From Mangrovicoccus ximenensis (GTDB lineage: Bacteria; Pseudomonadota; Alphaproteobacteria; Rhodobacterales; Rhodobacteraceae), in assembly GCF_003056725.1 (NCBI RefSeq), contig NZ_QBKZ01000001.1, positions 535,840 through 599,839 of the forward strand: DNA of 64,000 nt, read 5' to 3'. Below the pieces are notes generated by a model. The model was not told where the DNA came from. It saw nothing but the letters and a program-made list of their open reading frames with translations, and did not search any database. Shown here piece after piece: positions 1-8,431 of the stretch (the stretch's first letter is position 1; the number at the start of each line of letters is the position of its first letter). Both the position numbers and the translations under genes were made by a program.

Positions 1-273
1 GTTCCTGAGGCTCAGGTTGACATTGTCGATCGATACCCAGCTGCCGATCCCGTTGCGCTCCTCGGCCTTCAGGAAGGCAGCGAAGCGGTCCTCCTCGTTC
101 TCGACCCCTGCCAGAACCGCCGGGGCTCCGGCCTGGGCGAGTCCTTCGTAGCGACGCTCCGAAGGGGTTTGCTCCTCGCGCGCTCCGAACACTGCGGAAA
201 CCGGATCGGGGATCGAGCAGGCTCCGGCCAGCAGCGCGCCGAGCAGCGGCAGAAGGAGGGGCAAGCGGATCAT
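1..273 (-). CDS. yjbF: YjbF-like lipoprotein, 3' part outside the window
   Basis: The N-terminal 91 residues are visible and the gene runs off the left edge. The first 20 residues form a lipoprotein signal with a lipobox ending LLAGAC, so the product should be lipidated at Cys and placed in the envelope. Its ATG overlaps the TGA of the YjbH gene by 4 bases (ATGA), which implies translational coupling. In the E. coli yjbEFGH and gfc operons this family takes part in exopolysaccharide secretion. The assignment rests on the lipobox, the position beside YjbH and general resemblance. Confidence 0.75.
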   Translation of the reverse strand, partial: MIRLPLLLPLLGALLAGACSIPDPVSAVFGAREEQTPSERRYEGLAQAGAPAVLAGVENEEDRFAAFLKAEERNGIGSWVSIDNVNLSLRN

Positions 274-2477
274 CTCCAGAAGCGCCCCCAGCTGTCGCCG
301 AGCTTGGGCTCCTGATCGCTGCGCACCAGGTCGTGGAGCCGGTTGCGGACATCGAGCTGGGCGCCGCCGTCCCGGGTAACCGGACGCAGGGTGGTGCTGA
401 AGCCGCTCTTCGACGGCTGGCCCGAGAGCCAGCTGATCGGAATTTCGACCTCGATCCCCTTGTCGAAGGAGCCTTCGCCGAATTCGTCGTAGGGCACGTC
501 GGTCAGCGTGAAGAAGGCGCCGACCCGCCAGCCGTTGTCGAATTCACGGTCCAGGCTGAAGGTCGCGCCCCAGTCGCCAGCCAGATAGCGCCCGGCATCG
601 ACCTGCCCGACATAGCCGTTCTGGAAATCATAGTAGACCGAGGCGTGGCCCAGGGTCATGTCATAGTCCTGGAAGCCGAACCCCATGTCGAAATCGCGCT
701 TGCGGGCATAGTCGAGCTCGAGGCCCAGCCCGACCCGGCTGTCCACCGGCTTCCACAGGATCTCGCCGGAGGCACCGCCATACATGCGCTCCAGATAGCC
801 TGCCGTGACCCGGCCATAGAGGTCCTGCCCGGGACGGAAGAAATACTCTGCCGTCAGGTGGGTCATCTCCAGATCTGTCTCATCGTAGTAGCGCAGCGAA
901 TCCGTGCGCACATGCGGCAGCTCGGAATTCGGCGGCCGGTCGGAATCGTCGATGTTCCCGGCGATTTTCTGGCGCAGGTTGCCCGAGAAGATCAGCCCGG
1001 GGGCAGCTTCCAGCCCGGCGCCGAGCTGGAGCCCGACCTCGCCGCGCACGGGCTCGTCCACATCGAAGAAGAGCGGAATGGCATAGAGGCCGAAACTGTA
1101 GCCGAAATCGGGATATTGACCCGGCCCCGGCACGCGCGGCGCAATGCCTGGCGCCTTTGCATCCTGGATCTTCGCGCTGGCATAGCTCTGCCAGGAGCCG
1201 TCGAGTTCGTGTTCCAGCCGTTCGAGCTCGCTACGCTCCAGCGTCACCGCGGTGACGGGCATGCCCTGCGTCTGGGTGACGACCGTGATCCGACCGATCT
1301 CGGGCGGCAGCACCCGGGTCATGGCGCGTGCCGCGCGGCCGATCGCCTCGGCACTGGCGGGATAGCGCTCGTTGACGATGTAGAGCGTTGCCGCGCTGCG
1401 TGTCATCGTCAGGGATTCGAGCCGGAGCCCCTGCTCGTCGAGTAGCGCGGCGGCCCGGTTGCGCAGCGTCTCCGGCGCGGCGACCGGGGAAGCGGTGCTC
1501 GGCGCCCAGCCGCCTTCGATGCGGGGCGCGGCCTGGCGCGGCAGCACCGGCAGCGGTGCCGCTTCGCGGTCGATCGGGCCGGGCGGTTCCTTCACGTTGA
1601 AGCTGTAGCTGAGCATTCCGCTGACGGTCGTCCCGCCGCCCAGCACCGCTGCGCTGAGGCCGATGCCGTTCTCGAAGCGGTACTCCGCCGAAACATTGAG
1701 TGGCCCGGAATAGTCGAAGATTCCGGCATCTTTTTCCGCGGCATAGCCGTCGGACGAATATTCGAAATTGAGCTTGATCCGGTCCGTGGCCTGCCATTCG
1801 ACCCCGCCGAACAGCGCCGCCGGACCGCGGAACCACTGGTCGAACTGGACCTCGCCGGCCTCGCCGTTGATCCCAGGGCGCGTCTTGAAGCTGTCGCCGA
1901 AGATGCCCAGCGGATTGTCGAAGCTGTCATGGCTGCCAAGGCGGCCCCAGCCGATTCCGCCGGTCAGCCGGACGCGGTCCACGACAGTCTTGCTGGCCAC
2001 GACATATTCGCTGGAATAGACCCCTGTACCGGTGAAATCCTGCAGGCCGATGGTGAAGGCGGGGCGGTATTCGCCTTCGTCGATGAAGCGGTAGCTGATG
2101 TCGAAGCTGCGGTCATATCGCGTGCCGTCGAAGAAGCGTGCCTCGTCAAAACCGTCGAGGATCGAGTAGCGGAAGGTGCCCGAGAGCCTGTCGCTCGCCT
2201 GGAAGGTCAGGCTGGTCCGCGACACGTTGTCGAACTGTGCATAGCCGAGCGACATCTGCGCATCCGGCTGGGAGGCCGCGGTCGGCATCTCGACGATGCC
2301 CGGGCGTCCCATGAAGGACATGTCACTTCGCGGCTCCATGAGATCCTGGGCTTTGCCGGATACCGCAAAGCCCAGACATGCGGTGCTGCCTGCAAGCCAT
2401 GCAGATGCCGTGAGCTTCCGTCGTTTCACGTTCTGTTCTGTCCCGAGCGGGGGCAAGCCGGGAGGCTTCTTCCGCAC
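270..2477 (-). CDS. yjbH: YjbH-type outer-membrane polysaccharide secretion protein
   Basis: A 735-residue protein with an N-terminal export signal ending near SGKAQ, followed by long amphipathic beta-strand-rich stretches typical of the YjbH/GfcD beta-barrel family. Family members act in the outer membrane in export of group 4-type capsule or Yjb exopolysaccharide. The middle (about residues 290-330) is proline-rich and probably links two barrel-like halves. The first start is GTG at 2477. A GTG at 2429, giving a compact signal peptide beginning KRRKLTASAW, is equally credible; neither has a strong ribosome site. The gene is followed without a gap by the YjbF lipoprotein. Confidence 0.82.
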   Translation of the reverse strand: MRKKPPGLPPLGTEQNVKRRKLTASAWLAGSTACLGFAVSGKAQDLMEPRSDMSFMGRPGIVEMPTAASQPDAQMSLGYAQFDNVSRTSLTFQASDRLSGTFRYSILDGFDEARFFDGTRYDRSFDISYRFIDEGEYRPAFTIGLQDFTGTGVYSSEYVVASKTVVDRVRLTGGIGWGRLGSHDSFDNPLGIFGDSFKTRPGINGEAGEVQFDQWFRGPAALFGGVEWQATDRIKLNFEYSSDGYAAEKDAGIFDYSGPLNVSAEYRFENGIGLSAAVLGGGTTVSGMLSYSFNVKEPPGPIDREAAPLPVLPRQAAPRIEGGWAPSTASPVAAPETLRNRAAALLDEQGLRLESLTMTRSAATLYIVNERYPASAEAIGRAARAMTRVLPPEIGRITVVTQTQGMPVTAVTLERSELERLEHELDGSWQSYASAKIQDAKAPGIAPRVPGPGQYPDFGYSFGLYAIPLFFDVDEPVRGEVGLQLGAGLEAAPGLIFSGNLRQKIAGNIDDSDRPPNSELPHVRTDSLRYYDETDLEMTHLTAEYFFRPGQDLYGRVTAGYLERMYGGASGEILWKPVDSRVGLGLELDYARKRDFDMGFGFQDYDMTLGHASVYYDFQNGYVGQVDAGRYLAGDWGATFSLDREFDNGWRVGAFFTLTDVPYDEFGEGSFDKGIEVEIPISWLSGQPSKSGFSTTLRPVTRDGGAQLDVRNRLHDLVRSDQEPKLGDSWGRFWR

Positions 2478-2682
2478 ATTGTTTCCGTTTTTGTTCCCCG
2501 AAAACTAACATGCGCCAAGAGGCAGGACAGAGGCGAATGCCCGCATGCCGATTTCTGCCGGAACGTGCGGCACGCAGGCAACAAATATGAAAAATCAAGT
2601 CTGTAGGTGCGGAGGTCGCAGGCAAGCGCTTCTTAAGCAATGCGTGCTCAAGTCGTCTTGGGAGACGGTTTGGAGCGATTTT

Positions 2683-3168
2683 ATGTGGAGAAACCGGGAG
2701 ATTTACCTTGCTGGGAGCGCCCTCAGCGCCGCGGTCCTTGCCGTCTGCGTGCTTGGATGGGGGATGGGGCCTGCCAGTTCCGACACGGTTGTCCCGCAGG
2801 ACAGTGCGCTCGTGATCCGCAACGACCGCGGCGGCAATCTTCGGGAACGGATTGCCCTGCTCGAAACCCTGCGCCGACAGGGGCGGCGCGCCGAAATCGG
2901 CGGCGCGGAATGCCTCTCAGCCTGCACGCTATATCTGGGGCTTCCCGGGTCTTGCGTTCATCGCAGGACGGTCTTCGGCTTCCATGGCCCGTCGCATTAC
3001 GGTGCCCCGCTGCCGCCCGGCCAGTTCGAATTCTGGTCGCGCCAGATTGCCGATCAGTATCCGGAACCGCTTCGCAGCTGGTATCTGGAAACCGGTCGCA
3101 CCCGCATTGCCGGATTTTTCCGGCTGAGCGGAGCGGTGCTGGTCCAGATCGGAATCCCCCCCTGCTGA
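2683..3168 (+). CDS. membrane-anchored periplasmic hypothetical protein (ClpP-like fold suspected)
   Basis: I chose ATG 2683 because a GGAG lies 7 bases upstream. Residues 8-30 form one hydrophobic segment, an anchor or uncleaved signal. The remainder contains GGNLRERIALLETLR, then AECLSACTLYLGLPGSC and FGFHGPS, a Cys/Ser/His-bearing pattern that recalls predicted periplasmic proteins of the COG3904 type, which resemble ClpP in fold. No enzymatic function is established. It sits divergently between the yjbE-like gene and yjbH, so it interrupts the usual gene order and may belong to the same secretion locus. Confidence 0.7.
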   Translation: MWRNREIYLAGSALSAAVLAVCVLGWGMGPASSDTVVPQDSALVIRNDRGGNLRERIALLETLRRQGRRAEIGGAECLSACTLYLGLPGSCVHRRTVFGFHGPSHYGAPLPPGQFEFWSRQIADQYPEPLRSWYLETGRTRIAGFFRLSGAVLVQIGIPPC

Positions 3169-3180
3169 AGCAGGAGGGGG
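3157..3180. terminator. GC-rich hairpin between convergent genes
   Basis: Arms CCCCCTGCT and AGCAG plus GGGGG pair with a one-base bulge around a GA loop. The hairpin overlaps the stop of the plus-strand hypothetical and lies 9 bases past the stop of the minus-strand yjbE-like gene. There is no U-tract on either side, so it may be a weak bidirectional terminator. Confidence 0.45.
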
Positions 3181-3188
3181 AACCAGCG

Positions 3189-3389
3189 TTACTTGGTCGT
3201 GGTGGTCGTGGTGGTCGTGGTCACGTCCAGCGCGGTCAGCAGCCCGCCGGCGCTGGCCTGGACCCCCATTTCGGAGGCGGACGCGGTCACCTCGATCGGG
3301 GTGGGGAGCTGCAGGGTCTCTTCGGAAGACTGGGCAGAGGCAATGCCGGCAGCCAGGACGAAGGGCAGGGACAGTACGAGTGTTTTCAT
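3189..3389 (-). CDS. yjbE: YjbE/GfcA-like secreted peptide with polythreonine tail
   Basis: A 66-residue product with a clear signal peptide (cleavage near ASAQ) and a C-terminus of nine threonines followed by lysine. E. coli YjbE and GfcA, the first genes of their operons, are likewise small secreted peptides ending in threonine runs, and yjbH and yjbF follow here on the same strand, so the assignment is well supported by context. The ATG at 3389 has GGAG 9 bases upstream. The tail is encoded by 9-nt tandem repeats at about 3193-3223, which could change length by slippage. The role of YjbE itself is not known. Confidence 0.7.
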   Translation of the reverse strand: MKTLVLSLPFVLAAGIASAQSSEETLQLPTPIEVTASASEMGVQASAGGLLTALDVTTTTTTTTTK

Positions 3390-3757
3390 CTTACGGAACT
3401 CCATTAACTTTCCCGAGGGTACAGAATTTCTGGTTGCAAAGATAGATGCTGCATCCGCGAAGTGATGGATGCGGCGGAGTTTTGCGCCCTTGCCCGGGGC
3501 CGGAATGAGCAGCCCTGCGCGCAGGGTGCCACGGAAGCTGCGAGAGGGACGGAGCCGGTTGCGAACAGCCGCCCGGAGCGGAGGAAGATGACTTTTGGCG
3601 GGTCGACTGATTCCCTGCCTCTGCGGCGCAAGGGAGGACAGATGGGCGCGGCTTCCCGGACTGGCAGCCGCGGTCCCGGCTGCTATAGTTCCGCACTTCG
3701 GATCAACCGGCAGCTGGGACCGATCGGCCCCAGCTGCCACACCTGAGGATGGCAGAG
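3390..3757. other. divergent intergenic region
   Basis: About 370 bases lie between the yjbE-like gene and the phosphatase gene, which diverge. Promoters for both must be here. I see no convincing coding frame, repeat or named operator. Confidence 0.4.
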
Positions 3758-4540
3758 ATGAGGCTTCTGAAGAAAATTTTCAGGCAGTCGGAGCGCACGG
3801 CGCCTGCTTGGTTCCCCGAAGCCCCGCTGTCCCCCGACGAGCCCTTCTACGCGATCGGCGACATCCATGGCTGCGACCGCCTGCTGGATCAGCTGCTGCA
3901 GCAAATCCGCGAAGATGCCGGAACGGAGGCTCCGCGGATCATCTGTGTCGGAGACTATATCGACCGCGGCGACGGCTCGCGTGCAGTGTTGGAGCGCCTT
4001 CGCCAGCTGCAGCAGAAGCACGGCTCTGCGCTGATCTGCTTGGCTGGAAATCACGAGGACATGCTTCTGCGGTTCCTCGACCAGCCGGAAAGCGGCGCCT
4101 CCTGGCTGCGCAACGGCGGCCTGCAGACGCTGGCGAGCTTCGGCGTCGGCCTGCCCGGCGGGACATCAGGCGAAGCCCTGAAGGACATCAGCGCCCGGCT
4201 GGCGGCAGCAATGGGGCCGGAACTTGTCACCTGGCTGCGCAGCCTTCCGCTGCAATGGCAGAGCGGCAATGTCGCAGTTGTGCATGCCGGGGCAGACCCG
4301 GGCCTGCCGGTTGCGCTGCAATCGCGCGAGGTCCTGCTCTGGGGGCATCCGGATTTCGGCCGGAAGCCGCGCAGCGACAGTGCTTGGGTCATCCATGGCC
4401 ATGTCATCTGCGGGCAAGTCACGCAGGCCGGAGGCTGCATCTCGATCGATACCGGAGCCTATGCGTCGGGCTGCCTGAGTGCAGTGCATGTTTCGGCCGA
4501 CGGGTTGCGCTGCCTCGATACGCGCAGGCGGCTGATCTGA
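3758..4540 (+). CDS. PPP-family metallophosphoesterase (Ser/Thr phosphatase-like)
   Basis: About 260 residues with the full phosphoprotein-phosphatase signature: GDIHG near residue 35, GDYIDRG near 70 and GNHE near 100, followed by later histidine motifs (VVHAG, HGH). These bind two metal ions and hydrolyse phosphate esters. An ATG at 3749 is in frame, but 3758 is preferred because GAGG sits 9 bases before it. Such phosphatases often lie beside capsule or exopolysaccharide genes and may dephosphorylate a regulator or a sugar intermediate; the substrate cannot be told. Confidence 0.85.
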   Translation: MRLLKKIFRQSERTAPAWFPEAPLSPDEPFYAIGDIHGCDRLLDQLLQQIREDAGTEAPRIICVGDYIDRGDGSRAVLERLRQLQQKHGSALICLAGNHEDMLLRFLDQPESGASWLRNGGLQTLASFGVGLPGGTSGEALKDISARLAAAMGPELVTWLRSLPLQWQSGNVAVVHAGADPGLPVALQSREVLLWGHPDFGRKPRSDSAWVIHGHVICGQVTQAGGCISIDTGAYASGCLSAVHVSADGLRCLDTRRRLI

Positions 4541-4574
4541 ACGGGCTGCCGCGCCTGCCTGCTGGCCAGTTGCG

Positions 4575-4784
4575 TCAGTGATCGGAAAACCTGTCGTTCT
4601 CCGCCCGCGGCTTGCGGTCGGGGCCCGGGCCGAAACTTGACATCAATGCGGCAATTCCCACACCGATCAGCGGCCCGGCGACGAAGAACCAGACCAAAAT
4701 GATGGCAGGTCCCGCTCCCATGATCCAGAGAACGAGACTCCCGAGAATGGACAGGAGCGGAATTACCAGAACCGAACCAGCCAT
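4575..4784 (-). CDS. small two-helix membrane protein
   Basis: 69 residues with two hydrophobic helices (about 3-22 and 26-50) and a charged C-terminus. A strong ribosome site GGAGG lies 6 bases upstream of the ATG, so the gene is probably real. No family recognised. It is convergent with the phosphatase gene and may share a transcript with the minus-strand sugar-transferase locus only by read-through. Confidence 0.6.
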   Translation of the reverse strand: MAGSVLVIPLLSILGSLVLWIMGAGPAIILVWFFVAGPLIGVGIAALMSSFGPGPDRKPRAENDRFSDH

Positions 4785-4893
4785 GCCTTACCTCCGGCAA
4801 CCGAAGGTTGAATCCTAGAAGGCTCGGGGCCGGATTGACAGCCGAAACCGGCCGGACCGGCGGAGGCCGCGCGGGACCTCCACCCGCTGGGCT

Positions 4894-5583
4894 TCAGCAG
4901 GCGTTCTTGCTGTCGAAGAAAACGCCCAAGGTGCGGGCGCTGATCGCGAGGTCGCGGCCCATGCTCCAGGACTCGACGTATTGGGCATCCATCTGAACCC
5001 GCTCCTCGAAGGACAGGTTGCTGCGGCCGGAAACCTGCCACAGTCCGGTGATGCCCGGCCGGGTGCGTTCATAGGCCTGGATATGCACGCCGTAGACGTC
5101 GATCTGGTCGAGCATGATCGGGCGCGGCCCCACCACGCTCATGTCGCCGCGCAGCACGTTGATGAACTGGGGCAGCTCGTCGAGGCTGGTCTTCCGTAGG
5201 AAATGTCCGATCCCCGGAACGATGCGCGGGTCGTCGCGCAGCTTGCGCATCACCTCGTATTCGGCGCGTGCCTCGGGGTTCTCCGCCAGATATTTCTGCA
5301 GGCGCGCATCAGCATCCACGACCATGGTGCGGAACTTGAGGCATTTGAACCGGCGGCCGCCGAAGCCGACGCGTTCCTGGACGAAGAAGATCGGGCCGGG
5401 GCTGAGGATTTTCAGCAGCGCCATGATGGCCAGGAAAGGCAATGCGCTTGCTGCCAAGGCAAGAAGAGAGAAGCCGACATCGAAGGTCCGCTTGGGCCAG
5501 TGGCCAAGCGGAACGCTGCGCTGTTCGGCGACACGCGTCTCTGCGACTTCGGAAACCTGCGGATATTTTGCAGAAGCAGTCAT
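4894..5583 (-). CDS. exoY: ExoY-type undecaprenyl-phosphate sugar transferase
   Basis: 229 residues of the bacterial sugar-transferase family (polyisoprenyl-phosphate hexose-1-phosphate transferase). One N-terminal membrane segment (about 35-60) is followed by KCLKFRTM, SLDELPQFINVL and GPRP, then RPGITGLWQV, the hallmark motifs. It starts exopolysaccharide repeat-unit assembly by moving a hexose-1-phosphate from UDP-sugar to undecaprenyl phosphate at the inner membrane. I start at ATG 5583, preceded by AAGGGG, rather than at longer upstream frames. The neighbouring genes make UDP-GlcA and GDP-mannose. Confidence 0.9.
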   Translation of the reverse strand: MTASAKYPQVSEVAETRVAEQRSVPLGHWPKRTFDVGFSLLALAASALPFLAIMALLKILSPGPIFFVQERVGFGGRRFKCLKFRTMVVDADARLQKYLAENPEARAEYEVMRKLRDDPRIVPGIGHFLRKTSLDELPQFINVLRGDMSVVGPRPIMLDQIDVYGVHIQAYERTRPGITGLWQVSGRSNLSFEERVQMDAQYVESWSMGRDLAISARTLGVFFDSKNAC

Positions 5584-6005
5584 TGCACCCCTTACCCTTG
5601 AGGCCGGGCGGCCATCCGAAAGGGCCGCATTCCGGGTTAACTTTACGAACTGGCAAGGCGGGCCCGCAGAACCGTGAGGGTGACACTTGCCTAAACAACT
5701 CGCTTTAGTTTTCCAAAACTTACCCGATTCGTTAACCATTCTGTTCGCCTTAGGTCCTTTTGACGCGGAGGTGGCGCAAATTTGCGCAAGCCCGGCGCGT
5801 GCGCCCGTGGGGTGCGCAGGAACAGGCCGACGCCAGCCGTTCAAATGCCGGGGAGGTCCGGCAGCGCGCTGGCGCCGCCGATCAAGCCGGTTTAAAACGT
5901 CGCGCTGACAGACCGGAAGCTGCCGGGATATGGTTCGGCGGTGGCGGCGAAGGCCGCCGGGTACAGGCGTAATTGGCAGGGGGCCGCTTCGAGCGGTAAG
6001 TTTTC
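5584..6005. other. divergent promoter region between the sugar transferase and UDP-glucose dehydrogenase genes
   Basis: About 420 bases with a distinctly A+T-rich core at 5690-5760 (for example TTTAGTTTTCCAAAAC and TTCGTTAACCATT). This is the likely start point for both divergent transcription units of the polysaccharide locus. No gene is supported. Confidence 0.45.
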
Positions 6006-7310
6006 ATGAAAATTGTCATGCTTGGCACCGGCTATGTCGGTCTGGTCTCCGGGGTTTGCTTCTCGGATTTCGGCCATGAAGTCGTGTGCGTCGACAAGAT
6101 GCCCGCCAAGATCGAGATGCTCGAGCGCGGCGAGGTGCCGATCTACGAGCCCGGCCTCGATGCCGTCATGGCGCGCAACGTCCAGGCAGGCCGGCTGAGC
6201 TTCACCACCGATCGCGCCGCCGCCATGGAGGGCGCGGACGCGATCTTCAGCGCGGTCGGCACGCCCACCCGCCGCGGCGACGGCCATGCCGACCTGACCT
6301 ATGTGATGGCCGCCGCCGAAGAGATCGCGCGCAACCGCAAGAGCTTCGCGGTGGTCGTCACCAAGTCGACCGTGCCCGTCGGCACCAACCGCAAGGTCGA
6401 GGAGGTGATCCGCCGCGCCGCTCCCGATGCCGAATTCGGCGTCGCCTCGAACCCGGAATTCCTCCGCGAAGGCGCCGCGATCGACGATTTCATGCGCCCC
6501 GACCGGGTCGTGGTCGGCGTCGAGGACGCGCGCGCCAAGGAGATCATGGGCGAGGTCTACCGGCCGCTCTTCCTGCGCGATTTCCCGATCGTCTATACCG
6601 ATCTGGAATCCGCCGAGATGATCAAATACGCCGCCAACGCCTTCCTCGCGACCAAGATCAGCTTCATCAACGAGATCGCCACGCTCTGCGAGAAGGTCGG
6701 CGCCGATGTGAAGGCGGTGTCGAAGGGCATGGGGCTCGACGGCCGGATCGGCAACAAGTTCCTGCATGCCGGCCCCGGCTATGGCGGTTCGTGCTTCCCC
6801 AAGGACACCTCGGCGCTGGCGCGGATCGGCCAGGATTATGCGGTGCCGATGCGGATCACCGAGACGGTGATGGCCGTCAATGACGCGGTCAAGCGGCGGA
6901 TGATCGACAAGATCGTCGATCTCTGCGGGGGATCGGTCAACGGCAAGGTAGTCGCCGTGCTGGGCGTGACCTTCAAGCCCAATACCGACGACATGCGCGA
7001 GAGCCCCTCGCTGACCATTGTGCCTGCTCTGGTGGGCGGCGGCGCGACGTTGCGCGTCGTCGATCCGCAGGGCCGCCGCGAAGGCGAGGCGCTGCTGCCG
7101 GGCGTGGCCTGGGAGGCCGATCCCTATGCGGCTGCCGAGGGCGCCGACGCGGTGATCCTGCTGACCGAGTGGAACGAGTTCCGCGCGCTCGATCTGTCGC
7201 GGATGGCCGCGGCGATGTCGACGCCCGTCATGGCGGACCTGCGCAACATCTACGACCGCGGCGACGTGCTTGCTGCCGGTTTCGCGGAATACGCGGCCGT
7301 CGGCCGCTGA
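6006..7310 (+). CDS. ugd: UDP-glucose 6-dehydrogenase
   Basis: 434 residues, normal length. The N-terminal Rossmann motif GTGYVGL binds NAD, SNPEFLREG marks the substrate region, and GYGGSCFPKD holds the catalytic cysteine. The C-terminal UDP-binding domain includes GVTFKPNTDDMRESPS. It oxidises UDP-glucose twice to UDP-glucuronate in the cytoplasm. The next gene is a UDP-glucuronate epimerase homologue, 67 bases downstream on the same strand, so the two probably supply UDP-GlcA and UDP-GalA to the polymer. Confidence 0.95.
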   Translation: MKIVMLGTGYVGLVSGVCFSDFGHEVVCVDKMPAKIEMLERGEVPIYEPGLDAVMARNVQAGRLSFTTDRAAAMEGADAIFSAVGTPTRRGDGHADLTYVMAAAEEIARNRKSFAVVVTKSTVPVGTNRKVEEVIRRAAPDAEFGVASNPEFLREGAAIDDFMRPDRVVVGVEDARAKEIMGEVYRPLFLRDFPIVYTDLESAEMIKYAANAFLATKISFINEIATLCEKVGADVKAVSKGMGLDGRIGNKFLHAGPGYGGSCFPKDTSALARIGQDYAVPMRITETVMAVNDAVKRRMIDKIVDLCGGSVNGKVVAVLGVTFKPNTDDMRESPSLTIVPALVGGGATLRVVDPQGRREGEALLPGVAWEADPYAAAEGADAVILLTEWNEFRALDLSRMAAAMSTPVMADLRNIYDRGDVLAAGFAEYAAVGR

Positions 7311-7377
7311 TACAGAGCCCGCCCGGCGGAAATCCCGCTGGGCGGCACGGAACGACCAAAAGCAGAAGCGGAAGACA

Positions 7378-8391
7378 ATGCCTCGCGCCCTGATCACCGG
7401 CTCGGCCGGATTCATCGGTTTCCACCTTTCAAGGCTTCTCCTCGAAGAGGGCTGGCAGGTCTGGGGCTATGACGGGATGACCGACTACTACGATGTCGCC
7501 CTCAAGGAGGCCCGCCATGCCGCGCTGGCCCAGCATCCGGGCTTCACCGCCCGCAAGGGGATGCTCGAGGATGCCGCCGGGCTCTCGGGCTTCGCCGCTG
7601 CCGCGAATCCTGACATAATCGTCCATCTCGCCGCGCAGGCCGGCGTGCGCTACTCGATCGACAACCCCGCTGCCTATGTCGATGCCAATATCGTGGGCTC
7701 GTTCAACGTCATGCAGGTGGCGCTGGAGCAGCGGGTGCAGCATCTGCTGATGGCCTCGACCTCCTCGGTCTACGGCGCCAATACCAAGATGCCCTATGCC
7801 GAGACGGACAAATGCGACACGCAGATGTCCTTCTACGCGGCGACAAAGAAGGCCAACGAGGCCATGGCCCATTCCTGGGCGCATATCCACGGGCTGCCGA
7901 TCACCATGTTCCGCTTCTTCACGGTCTACGGGCCCTGGGGACGCCCGGACATGGCGCTGTTCAAGTTCACCAAGGCGATCCTCGAGAACGAGAAGATCGA
8001 CATCTACAACCACGGCGAGATGTACCGCGACTTCACCTATGTCGAGGATCTGGTGCGCGGCATCCGGCTTCTGGTCGACGCGGTACCGCCTGCGCCCGAT
8101 GCCGGGGCTGAGCCGGTTGCCGGCGACAGCCTGAGCCCGGTCGCGCCCTGGCGGGTGGTCAATATCGGCAATTCCCGCAAGGAACGGCTTCTGGATTTCG
8201 TCGAGGCGATCGAGGCCTCGACCCGGCGCAAGGCGATCCGCAACTACATGCCGATCCAGCCCGGCGACGTGCCGGCGACCTGGGCGGACGCCAGCCTGCT
8301 GCAGGCCCTGACCGGCTATCGCCCCGAAACCGACATGCGCGACGGCGTCGCGAAATTCGTCGAATGGTACCGGGACTACTACCAGGCCTGA
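7378..8391 (+). CDS. UDP-glucuronate 4-epimerase-like SDR enzyme
   Basis: 337 residues of the extended short-chain dehydrogenase family. GSAGFIGFHL binds NAD; the catalytic serine lies in STSSVYG and the YxxxK pair in YAATKK; FRFFTVYGPWGRPD is characteristic of the UDP-GlcA 4-epimerase (LpsL/CapI) branch. Interconverts UDP-glucuronate and UDP-galacturonate in the cytoplasm. The ATG at 7378 with GGAAG upstream is preferred over an in-frame start about 108 bases earlier that lies in the end of ugd. Confidence 0.88.
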   Translation: MPRALITGSAGFIGFHLSRLLLEEGWQVWGYDGMTDYYDVALKEARHAALAQHPGFTARKGMLEDAAGLSGFAAAANPDIIVHLAAQAGVRYSIDNPAAYVDANIVGSFNVMQVALEQRVQHLLMASTSSVYGANTKMPYAETDKCDTQMSFYAATKKANEAMAHSWAHIHGLPITMFRFFTVYGPWGRPDMALFKFTKAILENEKIDIYNHGEMYRDFTYVEDLVRGIRLLVDAVPPAPDAGAEPVAGDSLSPVAPWRVVNIGNSRKERLLDFVEAIEASTRRKAIRNYMPIQPGDVPATWADASLLQALTGYRPETDMRDGVAKFVEWYRDYYQA

Positions 8392-8398
8392 GCGTCAG

Positions 8399-8420
8399 GC
8401 AGCCCCGTCGCCGGGGCTGC
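8399..8420. terminator. hairpin between convergent genes
   Basis: Perfect 9-bp arms GCAGCCCCG and CGGGGCTGC around a 4-base loop, lying between the convergent stops of the epimerase and phosphomannomutase genes. It has no T-run but is well placed for a bidirectional stop. Confidence 0.6.
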
Positions 8421-8431
8421 ACAACGGGGTG

